Of a stretch of 64,000 nt of DNA, positions 34,697-42,134 are shown piece after piece. A program made the translations under genes and the position numbers. The notes beneath the pieces were generated by a model, which searched no databases, was not told where the DNA came from, and was given only the letters and a program-made list of their open reading frames with translations. Each line of letters starts with the position of its first letter. Position 1 is the stretch's first letter. Source of the DNA: Antarctobacter heliothermus (lineage in GTDB: Bacteria; Pseudomonadota; Alphaproteobacteria; Rhodobacterales; Rhodobacteraceae); contig NZ_FZON01000011.1 of NCBI RefSeq assembly GCF_900188425.1, positions 51,046 to 115,045 on the forward strand, in the 5' to 3' direction.

Positions 34697-35280
34697 TCGA
34701 TCACCTCGATATTGGAATACATGTAGCGGTCCGACCCGTCGGCATGGTCAGTTCCCGCAAAGTAGGAAAAGCCCAGCTCCGGCAGGTAGTACAGCAGGTC
34801 TACGCTGCCGGACTCATCCGGGTCATAGCGGATTTCGATCGGGATCATCTGGTATTCGCAGGCCCCGAAGTTGATCACCGCCGCCTGACCGAAATCATAG
34901 GTCTGGCGTTCCTGTTTCAGGTCGCCAAGGCTGTTCATGACAAGGTCATAGGCCACCTGCTGCCCGGGTGCGGGCAGGGCCAGATCCTCGGCCCGACCGG
35001 GAAAGGCATAGGTGGTCCGGGTGTCCTGATCGGGGCTACCGTCCACCATGTCCACCAATTCGATCAGGTAAATCCCCTGCGCCAACAGGCTGCGCGAGGT
35101 CGCCCCATCCGCAGAAATATAAAGCGATTCAACCACACCGGGGCCGGATTGGCGGTATTCCTCGGTATCGGTGCCATCGACGGTAAACCGGATGCCGGTG
35201 TCGAGATCGGACGCCACCGGGCAGTCCGCCAGGGCCGGGATTGCAAGGACGAGGCTCATGGCCACAACGTGAAAACGCAT
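34693..35280 (-). CDS. Secreted protein of unknown function inside the urease operon
   Basis: CTGGAGTATGACA places a ribosome site 7 bases before the ATG at 35280. The 195-residue product begins with a signal peptide (MRFHVVAMSLVLAIPALA) and continues DCPVASDLDTGIRFTVDG. It has three Cys, is acidic and looks beta-rich, with IELVDMVDGSPDQDTRTTY and NFGACEYQMIPIEI. It overlaps ureE by 4 bases, so it is translated with the urease genes. I know no urease factor of this kind. Confidence 0.78.
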   Translation of the reverse strand: MRFHVVAMSLVLAIPALADCPVASDLDTGIRFTVDGTDTEEYRQSGPGVVESLYISADGATSRSLLAQGIYLIELVDMVDGSPDQDTRTTYAFPGRAEDLALPAPGQQVAYDLVMNSLGDLKQERQTYDFGQAAVINFGACEYQMIPIEIRYDPDESGSVDLLYYLPELGFSYFAGTDHADGSDRYMYSNIEVIE

Positions 35281-35375
35281 TGTCATACTCCAGTTCGTTC
35301 TGCCGGGCGCGGAGCAATGTTGCGCGAGCGCCTGCCAGAGATCAAGCAAAGGCAGGCGCTGCCGCACCTCAGACC

Positions 35376-37085
35376 TCAAAACAGGAAATACCGTTGCGCC
35401 ATCGGCAGTTCAGTCGCCGGTTCACAGGTCAGCAGTTCCCCATCGGCGCGCACCTCATAGGTTTCAGGATCGACCTCGACCTTGGGGGTGGCATCGTTCA
35501 GCTTGAGATCCTTCTTGCCGATGTTGCGCGTGTTGCGCACCGCCACCGTCTGCTTGGCCAGCCCCAGTTCCGCGCCGATCCCCTCGGCCTGCGCGGCCTC
35601 GGAGACAAAGATCACCGCCGAGTTTTCGACGCTGCGCCCAAAGGCACCGAACATGGGCCGGGAATATACCGGCTGTGGCGTCGGGATGGATGCGTTGGGG
35701 TCACCCATCTGCGCGCAGGCGATGGTGCCGCCCAGCAGCACCATCTCTGGCTTGACGCCAAAGAAGGCCGGGTTCCACAGCACCAGATCGGCGCGCTTGC
35801 CTTCCTCGATGCTGCCGATCTCATGGCTCAGCCCGTGCGCGATGGCCGGGTTTATGGTGTATTTGGCAATGTAGCGGCGCACGCGGAAATTGTCGTTGTC
35901 GCCGACCTCCTGTGCCAGCCGCCCGCGCTGTTTCTTCATCTTGTCGGCAGTCTGCCAAGTGCGGATCAGCACCTCACCCACACGGCCCATGGCCTGACTG
36001 TCGCTGGCGATGATCGAAAACGCCCCCATGTCATGCAGGATGTCCTCTGCCGCGATGGTTTCACGGCGGATGCGGCTTTCGGCAAAGGCAACGTCCTCGG
36101 GGATGGATTTGTCGAGGTGGTGACAGACCATGAGCATGTCCAGATGCTCTTCGAGCGTATTGACCGTGAAAGGCCGCGTCGGGTTGGTCGAGGAGGGCAG
36201 AACATGCTCTTCGCCGCAGATCTTGATGATGTCCGGCGCGTGGCCGCCCCCCGCGCCCTCTGTGTGAAAGGCGTGGATGGTCCGCCCCTTCAGGGCGGCG
36301 ACCGTGTTCTCGACAAAGCCAGATTCATTCAACGTATCGGTGTGGATCATGACCTGCACATCCATCGCATCCGCCACGCTCAGGCAGCAGTCGATGGCAC
36401 CGGGGGTCGTCCCCCAATCCTCGTGCAGTTTCAATGAACAGGCACCGGCCTTGACCTGCTCCTCCAGTGCTGCGGGCAGCGAGGCATTGCCCTTGCCCGC
36501 AAAGGCAAGGTTCATCGGAAAGGCATCCGCCGCCTGCAACATCCGCCCGATGTGCCAGGGCCCCGGCGTGCAGGTGGTGGCCAGCGTGCCATGGGCGGGG
36601 CCGGTGCCGCCGCCCAACATGGTGGTCAGCCCGGAATGCAAGGCATCCTCGATCTGTTGCGGACAGATGAAATGGATATGGCTGTCAAAGCCACCCGCCG
36701 TCAGGATGCGCCCCTCACCTGCAATAACCTCTGTCCCCGGACCAACGATGACATCCACGCCGGGCTGCGTATCCGGGTTGCCCGCCTTGCCGATCTTGTG
36801 GATGCGCCCGTCCTTCAGGCCCACATCCGCCTTGTAGATGCCGGTGTAGTCGACGATCAGCGCGTTGGTGATGACGGTATCCACCGCCCCCCCGGCGCGG
36901 GAGGTCTGCGCCTGCCCCATGCCATCACGGATCACCTTGCCGCCGCCGAATTTCACCTCTTCACCGTAGGTGGTGAAATCCTTTTCGACCTCGATGATCA
37001 GGTCGGTATCGGCCAGCCGAACCCGGTCCCCGGTGGTGGGGCCGAACATGGCGGCATAGTCGGAACGTTTGATAATGGCAGGCAT
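35376..37085 (-). CDS. ureC: Urease catalytic subunit alpha UreC
   Basis: The 569-residue protein contains every urease active-site residue in place: H136 and H138 in GFDSHIHF, the lysine to be carbamylated K219 and H221 in LKLHEDWG, H248 in [11 protein letters not shown]274 in [13 protein letters not shown]321 and H322 in MVCHHL, and D362 in ASDSQAMG. It hydrolyses urea to ammonia and carbamate at a di-nickel centre in the cytoplasm. Three non-urease genes separate it from ureB. Length is standard. Confidence 0.98.
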   Translation of the reverse strand: MPAIIKRSDYAAMFGPTTGDRVRLADTDLIIEVEKDFTTYGEEVKFGGGKVIRDGMGQAQTSRAGGAVDTVITNALIVDYTGIYKADVGLKDGRIHKIGKAGNPDTQPGVDVIVGPGTEVIAGEGRILTAGGFDSHIHFICPQQIEDALHSGLTTMLGGGTGPAHGTLATTCTPGPWHIGRMLQAADAFPMNLAFAGKGNASLPAALEEQVKAGACSLKLHEDWGTTPGAIDCCLSVADAMDVQVMIHTDTLNESGFVENTVAALKGRTIHAFHTEGAGGGHAPDIIKICGEEHVLPSSTNPTRPFTVNTLEEHLDMLMVCHHLDKSIPEDVAFAESRIRRETIAAEDILHDMGAFSIIASDSQAMGRVGEVLIRTWQTADKMKKQRGRLAQEVGDNDNFRVRRYIAKYTINPAIAHGLSHEIGSIEEGKRADLVLWNPAFFGVKPEMVLLGGTIACAQMGDPNASIPTPQPVYSRPMFGAFGRSVENSAVIFVSEAAQAEGIGAELGLAKQTVAVRNTRNIGKKDLKLNDATPKVEVDPETYEVRADGELLTCEPATELPMAQRYFLF

Positions 37086-37133
37086 TGTGTCCTCGTCCTT
37101 GGGGTCGACGGGCGGCGCACGCCCGTCGAAAAA

Positions 37134-37529
37134 TCATTCCTTGAAAGCGTCATCCACCGGCACCTGCAAGGCACTGGCCAGCGCGTTGGTCTGGCTGGCC
37201 ATGCCCAGCACGGCCAACAGCTCGCCGTACATCTCGGGCGTCATGCCCTTGGCGCGGGCGGCGGCGGTGTGCGAGTGCGCGCAATATTCGCAGCCATTGC
37301 TGGCCGAGACCGCGACGTAGAGCATCTCCTTGACCAGAGGGTCGAGCGCGCCCGGCGCCATCACCACCTTCAACCGCTCCCATGTCGCGCTCAGCAAGGC
37401 CGGATCATGCGCCAGCGCGCGCCAGAAATTATTGACGAAATCCGACCCCCGCACCGCGCGGATGTCGTCAAAGACGGCGCGCGCCTCAGGTGTCAGGTCC
37501 TCATCGGACAATAGCGGAACAGTGGCCAT
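37134..37529 (-). CDS. Carboxymuconolactone decarboxylase/AhpD-like protein
   Basis: The 131-residue helical protein has the AhpD signature SASNGCEYCAHSHTAAARAKG, with a CxxC pair and a following His, preceded by LVKEMLYVAVS. AhpD-type proteins use this pair for thiol-based peroxide reduction. It overlaps the upstream 101-residue gene at a TGATG-type junction and is followed by ureC 48 bases on, so it belongs to the urease transcript. Its role there is unclear; protection of nickel or thiols is a guess. Confidence 0.88.
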   Translation of the reverse strand: MATVPLLSDEDLTPEARAVFDDIRAVRGSDFVNNFWRALAHDPALLSATWERLKVVMAPGALDPLVKEMLYVAVSASNGCEYCAHSHTAAARAKGMTPEMYGELLAVLGMASQTNALASALQVPVDDAFKE

Positions 37530-37834
37530 CAGAACGTCCTTTTCGGGCCGCGCCGTGACAGGCGGATCACGTTGGCACGGGTCTGCCGGTGCAGCGGACC
37601 GATGGCGGCGCCAAGGGGGTCACCCCCCTTGATCGCCGCCTGCGTGGCCGCCTGAAAGGCGCGCGGAAAATGCTCGACCTTTTCGCGCACCATCCGCGTT
37701 GCCTCATCCGGTTTGACGGACCACAGCCCCGCCATCCCCAACACGCGCATCGTGATCACCGCCTGCGCCTCGGCGTACATAAAGGCCATCCGCGTGGCGG
37801 ACAGCCAAAGGTCGAAAGGGGTTGGTCGGGCCAT
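37529..37834 (-). CDS. Short Ala/Met-rich helical protein in the urease operon
   Basis: From the ATG at 37834 the 101-residue product is MARPTPFDLWLSATRMAFMY... with an amphipathic helical middle (EAQAVITMRVLGMAGLWSV), then MVREKVEHFPRAFQAATQAA and a basic C-terminus ending RRGPKRTF. It has no signal peptide or Cys. The helix pattern recalls phasin-like or scaffolding proteins. I cannot name a function. It is tightly spaced with the cyclase gene (4 bases) and overlaps the AhpD-like gene. Confidence 0.7.
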   Translation of the reverse strand: MARPTPFDLWLSATRMAFMYAEAQAVITMRVLGMAGLWSVKPDEATRMVREKVEHFPRAFQAATQAAIKGGDPLGAAIGPLHRQTRANVIRLSRRGPKRTF

Positions 37835-37838
37835 GTCT

Positions 37839-38657
37839 TTACACCATTGCAAAAATGCGGGCCGGGCCACCTGTGCCCCGGCCGGTTTTGGGTGCACCCA
37901 CGATCAGTGTCGCACCCGCAGCAGGCACCTGACTCAATCCGGCCAGACACTCGATTCCATAGCGGTTGGTCGGCAACCACGCGTAATGCGTGTCAAAGCT
38001 TGCCGACGGGCCATGATCCAGCGACAGCGTGTCCACCGCGATGGCGACGGCCCCGGTCTGTTCGGCCAGCATCTGCGCCGCTTCCACATGGAAGCCGGGG
38101 AAGTGCATCACACCATCGCCGTCCGCATTGCGGAACCCGTCACTGCCCAATCTTGCCGCCCAGCCCGAGTCCATCGCCACGCAGGCGCCGTCCGGGATCT
38201 CGCCATGGGCGGCAATCCAGGCGCTCAGGTCATCCGGCGTCACCATGGTATCGGGATCGTCCGCCGCCCGCGCCGCAATGTCGATCTTGACCAGCGGGCA
38301 GACAAGGTTCTCGACCGGGATCTCATCTACCGATTGCCCGTCCGCCGAAAAATGCAGCGGCGCGTCGACATGGGTGCCGGTGTGCTCGTTCACCGTCAGA
38401 TTATAGAGGTTAAAGCCATCCTTGGCGAAATCATTGACCTTGTCATAGGAAATGCCGGGCACGCCGAAATAGGTCGGAAAGGTCTCATCGGTGACATGGC
38501 TCATGTCCACGACGCTGCCGTGCCCCGCCGCCATTGCCGGCGTTGTCGCCCCCAAGCCCAACACCGCGCCCGCGCTGGCGGCCGCACCCGCTCTGAAAAA
38601 CGAACGCCGCGACAGCATCCGTTCCTTCACCAACGTCATCACACAAATATCGCACAT
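37839..38657 (-). CDS. Tat-exported cyclase-family (kynurenine formamidase-like) hydrolase
   Basis: The 272-residue protein starts after AGGGAGGAAAGACC and carries a twin-arginine leader (LSRRSFFRAGAAASAGAVLG). The cyclase-family metal motif HTGTHVDAPLHF follows, with DMSHVTDETFPTYFG before it and GHFPGFHVE-like HFPGFHVEAAQ after it. Family members hydrolyse cyclic or linear amides at a manganese or zinc site. Export through Tat would place an amidase in the periplasm. It lies between ureB and the AhpD-like gene, which is not a usual urease arrangement. Confidence 0.87.
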   Translation of the reverse strand: MCDICVMTLVKERMLSRRSFFRAGAAASAGAVLGLGATTPAMAAGHGSVVDMSHVTDETFPTYFGVPGISYDKVNDFAKDGFNLYNLTVNEHTGTHVDAPLHFSADGQSVDEIPVENLVCPLVKIDIAARAADDPDTMVTPDDLSAWIAAHGEIPDGACVAMDSGWAARLGSDGFRNADGDGVMHFPGFHVEAAQMLAEQTGAVAIAVDTLSLDHGPSASFDTHYAWLPTNRYGIECLAGLSQVPAAGATLIVGAPKTGRGTGGPARIFAMV

Positions 38658-38708
38658 GGTCTTTCCTCCCTGATGTCCGAAACACCAGCGTCACCCGACT
38701 CACCCGCC

Positions 38709-39017
38709 TCAGTCCAGCGCGCCCATCACCTTTTGGTTGAAACCATAGATCATGCGCCCGCCCGAGATCGGGATCAGATGCACCTCACGCGCCTGCCCCG
38801 GCTCAAACCGCACCGCCGTTCCGGCCGCAATGTCCAGCCGTGTGCCCCGCGCCGCATCGCGGTCGAAATCCAGTGCCGGGTTGGCCTCGGCGAAATGATA
38901 ATGCGATCCCACCTGCACCGGCCTGTCGCCGGTATTGGCGACGCGCAGCGTGATTGCCGCGCGTCCTTCGTTCAGGGTCAGCGTGCCCTTGGCAGGGAAC
39001 AGCTCACCCGGGATCAT
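38709..39017 (-). CDS. ureB: Urease subunit beta UreB
   Basis: From the ATG at 39017 ([19 protein letters not shown]) the 102-residue protein shows the full UreB pattern, including [31 protein letters not shown] and [13 protein letters not shown]. It is a structural subunit of the (UreABC)3 enzyme. Its start overlaps the stop of the 54-residue gene (ATGA). An ATG 12 bases upstream is also in frame but lies inside that gene. Confidence 0.97.
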   Translation of the reverse strand: MIPGELFPAKGTLTLNEGRAAITLRVANTGDRPVQVGSHYHFAEANPALDFDRDAARGTRLDIAAGTAVRFEPGQAREVHLIPISGGRMIYGFNQKVMGALD

Positions 39018-39178
39018 CGGCGGTTCCACGCGACCAGCGCGGCCACCCCGATCAGCGCCGCCATCGGCAACAACGTCAGGCCGCCTTCCATGCCATGCGG
39101 ATGCATGTGCCCGCCCTCATGCGCCAGAGCCGGTGCCGCCGCCAACAGCGCGGATGCGAATGTCAAAACAGTCTTCAT
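39014..39178 (-). CDS. 54-residue His-rich membrane peptide between ureA and ureB
   Basis: AAAGGAGACCACG precedes the ATG at 39178. The product has a signal peptide ([19 protein letters not shown]), then a metal-type cluster [14 protein letters not shown], then one membrane helix ([19 protein letters not shown]) and RR. The four His with Met resemble the nickel/cobalt-binding start of HupE/UreJ permeases, but the rest of such a permease is absent. It overlaps ureB by 4 bases. A role in nickel capture is inferred from composition and location only. Confidence 0.72.
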   Translation of the reverse strand: MKTVLTFASALLAAAPALAHEGGHMHPHGMEGGLTLLPMAALIGVAALVAWNRR

Positions 39179-39191
39179 CGTGGTCTCCTTT

Positions 39192-39216
39192 GGTTTCTTC
39201 TTTGTAAAAATACCCA
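39192..39216. repeat. Short dispersed repeat copy between ureA and the 54-residue gene
   Basis: GGTTTCTTCTTTGTAAAAAT is followed by ACCCA, matching the boxes at 12582 and 18561. On the minus strand its purine-rich part leads into the ribosome site of the 54-residue gene. Confidence 0.65.
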
Positions 39217-39220
39217 AAAA

Positions 39221-39523
39221 TCAACGGATCGGGTCGTGTACCGTCACCAGCTTGGTGCCGTCCGGGAATGTCGCCTCGACCTGCACCTCGTGGATCATCT
39301 CGGGCACGCCTTGCATGCATTGCTCACGGGTGATCACCTCGGCCCCCGCCATCATCATGTCGGCGACCGATCGCCCGTCGCGCGCGCCCTCGACCACCGC
39401 GTCGGTGATCAGGGCAATGGCCTCGGGGTAATTCAGCTTGACGCCTCGGGCCAGCCGCTTGCGGGCCACCTCGGCGGCCATGGCGACCAGCAGCTTGTCT
39501 TTCTCGCGCGGGGTCAGTTGCAT
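39221..39523 (-). CDS. ureA: Urease subunit gamma UreA
   Basis: With the ATG at 39523 the 100-residue protein reads [20 protein letters not shown] and includes [24 protein letters not shown] (positions about 26-49) and [24 protein letters not shown], the standard UreA pattern. It forms part of the trimeric urease. It follows ureD by 4 bases. Confidence 0.97.
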   Translation of the reverse strand: MQLTPREKDKLLVAMAAEVARKRLARGVKLNYPEAIALITDAVVEGARDGRSVADMMMAGAEVITREQCMQGVPEMIHEVQVEATFPDGTKLVTVHDPIR

Positions 39524-39527
39524 GTTG

Positions 39528-40370
39528 TCAGAGTCTCCACGAAATCGGCAAAGTGTCCCGGCTGAGCCGGTCAAGGACGGGCAGCAGGCTGCGCCGCAGT
39601 TCCAGGCTATCAGAGGCCAGCAGGCGCACCACCAACAGATCGGCGCGCATCAGCGACACGCCCCCGGTCTCGGGCATCATGTCCCGCAAGGGCGCAAGCT
39701 GCGCCTCGGCGTCGGGCGCGACGTAGACAAGGCTCACCATCGCCCCGGCCCCGCCGCCCAGCGCCGGACGCGCCATCGCGCTTTCAAGATCACCGCGCAG
39801 GTCCAGCCCGTCCAGATACAGCGGCGCGCCGTCGCGCCAGACCGCGATCCGGTCAGAGAACACGACGTCCCGCAACCGCTCGCCCATGGCGGTACGGCCA
39901 AAGATCACCGGCTCTGCCAACAGCAGTCGCGCGTCGGCAGCCATATCCACCCGCAGGCGGCGGCGCAGCCGTGCGCCCTCAAACAGGATCAGTTCCTGCG
40001 GCAACCACTGCAACAGCGATCCGGCCTGCGCCGCCAGCCGGGTTTCGACCCGCGCCACATCGGCGCTGGCGCGGTAGGCGCGTTCAGCGGCCTGTGTGGT
40101 CAGCGTCAGGTGTGACCCCGCCCCGGCCACCGCCGCAAGGGACAGGGAATCGCCGCCCGTCAACCCGCCAGAGGTATTGATCACGATGGCCTCGACGGCC
40201 CTCTCGCTGCGCGGAAACAGCACCCGAACACAGCCCGACGTCCGCAGTCGGTCAATCGCCGAGCGATCACCACGCGGCTTGGTCGTCAGGTCCAGCGTCC
40301 CGCGCGCACGGGGCAGGATGTTCGCCTTTGGCAACGTGGCCGCCTGTTTTTCGCGCATATGCAGTGTCAT
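39528..40370 (-). CDS. ureD: Urease accessory protein UreD/UreH
   Basis: From the ATG at 40370 ([20 protein letters not shown]) the 280-residue protein shows [26 protein letters not shown] (about 51-76), [13 protein letters not shown] and FGRTAMGE, as expected for UreD. UreD binds apo-urease first and recruits UreF and UreG for nickel loading. It is the first gene of the urease operon. An ATG 12 bases downstream is an alternative start; a much longer upstream extension crosses the regulatory region and is not coding. Confidence 0.95.
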   Translation of the reverse strand: MTLHMREKQAATLPKANILPRARGTLDLTTKPRGDRSAIDRLRTSGCVRVLFPRSERAVEAIVINTSGGLTGGDSLSLAAVAGAGSHLTLTTQAAERAYRASADVARVETRLAAQAGSLLQWLPQELILFEGARLRRRLRVDMAADARLLLAEPVIFGRTAMGERLRDVVFSDRIAVWRDGAPLYLDGLDLRGDLESAMARPALGGGAGAMVSLVYVAPDAEAQLAPLRDMMPETGGVSLMRADLLVVRLLASDSLELRRSLLPVLDRLSRDTLPISWRL

Positions 40371-40750
40371 TGTCCCATCCGCGACCTGTCGCTGGTCATT
40401 ACCGCCACCACACGTCCGGCAATGCAACACGCCAGGGGGGAAGGTTAACGATCCGCCCGCCTCTTTCGCACAAAAATTCACCTCCAACGTGAGATGTGGA
40501 TTAAAAATTGAGCAAACCAGATTACCCAACCACCCGAACCCGCGCCGTGATTGACCAGGGGACAACCTGAACCAATGACTCGGGGCGCCCAAGCCGTGCT
40601 GCTGTCAAATCGGCAAAATGGGCGTGTGACGACCTGAAAGGTTTGTAGCTCGAACAGGCCGCCACACTGGATGCAACATACTGTTGCGGGGGATGACCTA
40701 GACGCCCGGCGATGCCGGGACAAGGGAGGCTCACCCGCGGGGAGACAAGA
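40371..40750. promoter_or_regulatory. Divergent control region between urease and urea-transport operons
   Basis: This 380-base gap holds no gene that I can support and must drive both operons. It contains the palindrome GCAAC-ATACT-GTTGC at 40673-40687, a candidate operator, and a hairpin CCCGGC-GAT-GCCGGG at 40705-40719 just upstream of the urtA ribosome site. The part near 40440-40530 is AT-rich (GGATTAAAAATTGAGC) and likely includes the urease promoter. No clear sigma-54 site (TGGCAC-N5-TTGCA) was found. Confidence 0.6.
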
Positions 40751-42031
40751 ATGAACCGTTTCACGAAACTGCTGTCCGGTGCCGCCACATTGGCCCTCGT
40801 TGCCGGTGGCGCCAGCGCCCAGGATTGCCCGATCAAGGTTGGCGTCCTGCACTCGCTGTCCGGCACCATGGCGATCTCTGAAACCACGCTGAAAGACACC
40901 ATGTTGATGCTGATCGAACAGCAGAACGCCGCTGGCGGTCTGCTGGGCTGTGAGCTGGAGGCCGTTGTGGTCGACCCGGCCTCTGACTGGCCGCTGTTTG
41001 CCGAAAAGGCGCGCGAACTGCTGACCGTGCATGAGGTCGACGTGATGTTCGGCAACTGGACATCCGTGTCGCGCAAATCGGTTCTGCCGGTGATCGAGGA
41101 ACTGAATGGCCTGCTGTTCTACCCGGTCCAGTACGAGGGCGAAGAATCGTCCAAGAACGTCTTCTACACCGGCGCCGCCCCCAACCAGCAGGCGATCCCG
41201 GCGGTCGACTACTTCCTTGAGGAACTGGGCGTCGAGAAATTCGCCCTGCTCGGCACCGACTATGTCTATCCGCGCACAACCAACAACATCCTCGCCAGCT
41301 ATCTGGCGTCGAAGGGCATCGCCGAAGAAGACATCTTTGTGAACTACACCCCCTTTGGCCATTCCGACTGGGGCACCATCGTTGCCGACGTCGTGGCATT
41401 GGGTGAGGACGGCAAGCAGGTCGGCGTGATCAGCACCATCAACGGCGACGCCAACATCGGTTTCTACAAGGAACTGGCCGCCGCTGGCGTGTCCGCCGAT
41501 GACATCCCCGTCGTCGCCTTCTCTGTCGGCGAAGAGGAACTCTCGGGGCTGGATACCTCCAACCTCGTCGGCCACCTGGCTGCATGGAACTACTTCCAGT
41601 CCGCCGAAGGCGAAGCCAATGAGGAATGGATTGCCGCGTGGAAGGCCCGCATGGGCGAAGACCGCGTGACCAACGACCCGATGGAGGCACATTACATCGG
41701 CTTCAACATGTGGGTGAACGCGGTCACCGCCGCTGAAACCACCGATGTCGATGCCGTGCGCACCGCCATGTACGGGCAGGAATTCCCGAACCTGACCGGC
41801 GGCATGGCCGTCATGCTGCCGAACCACCACCTGTCCAAGCCGGTCCTGATCGGCGAGATCACTGCGGACGGACAGTTCGACATCATCAGCCAGACCGACC
41901 CGGTCCCCGGCGACGCCTGGACCGACTTCCTGCCGGAATCGGCTGTGCTCAAGTCGGATTGGAAAGACCTCGGCTGCGGCATGTACAACACCGAGACATC
42001 GACCTGCGTACAGATCAAATCAAACTACTGA
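40751..42031 (+). CDS. urtA: Urea ABC transporter substrate-binding protein UrtA
   Basis: The ATG at 40751 follows GGGGAGACAAGA. The 426-residue protein has a signal peptide (MNRFTKLLSGAATLALVAGGASA) and then a type I periplasmic-binding fold with IKVGVLHSLSGTMAISE, FGNWTSVSRKSVLPVIEE, LLFYPVQYEGEE and AHYIGFNMWVNAV, which match UrtA. It captures urea in the periplasm at low concentration. Divergent transcription from the urease operon links uptake and hydrolysis. Two strong hairpins follow its stop. Confidence 0.96.
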   Translation: MNRFTKLLSGAATLALVAGGASAQDCPIKVGVLHSLSGTMAISETTLKDTMLMLIEQQNAAGGLLGCELEAVVVDPASDWPLFAEKARELLTVHEVDVMFGNWTSVSRKSVLPVIEELNGLLFYPVQYEGEESSKNVFYTGAAPNQQAIPAVDYFLEELGVEKFALLGTDYVYPRTTNNILASYLASKGIAEEDIFVNYTPFGHSDWGTIVADVVALGEDGKQVGVISTINGDANIGFYKELAAAGVSADDIPVVAFSVGEEELSGLDTSNLVGHLAAWNYFQSAEGEANEEWIAAWKARMGEDRVTNDPMEAHYIGFNMWVNAVTAAETTDVDAVRTAMYGQEFPNLTGGMAVMLPNHHLSKPVLIGEITADGQFDIISQTDPVPGDAWTDFLPESAVLKSDWKDLGCGMYNTETSTCVQIKSNY

Positions 42032-42043
42032 TCGGCTCTGATC

Positions 42044-42106
42044 GACAGAGCGCCTGCGCGCGCTCTGTCACCGAATGACCATTGGCAGGGCGACACTCGC
42101 CCTGCC
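42044..42106 (+). other. Tandem stem-loops between urtA and urtB
   Basis: GACAGAGCGC at 42044-42053 pairs with GCGCTCTGTC at 42060-42069. GGCAGGGCGA at 42084-42093 pairs with TCGCCCTGCC at 42097-42106 with a CAC loop. Both stems are perfect 10-mers and no T-tract follows. Such structures after a binding-protein gene typically protect its mRNA and lower downstream expression. Confidence 0.75.
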
Positions 42107-42134
42107 CGCCCCCTCCTCAACGACAGGCCGATCC

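Noticed and set aside
40371..40750. Sigma-54/NtrC promoter for urea uptake
   Set aside because: No TGGCAC-N5-TTGCA match with the conserved GG and GC was found in either direction by eye.
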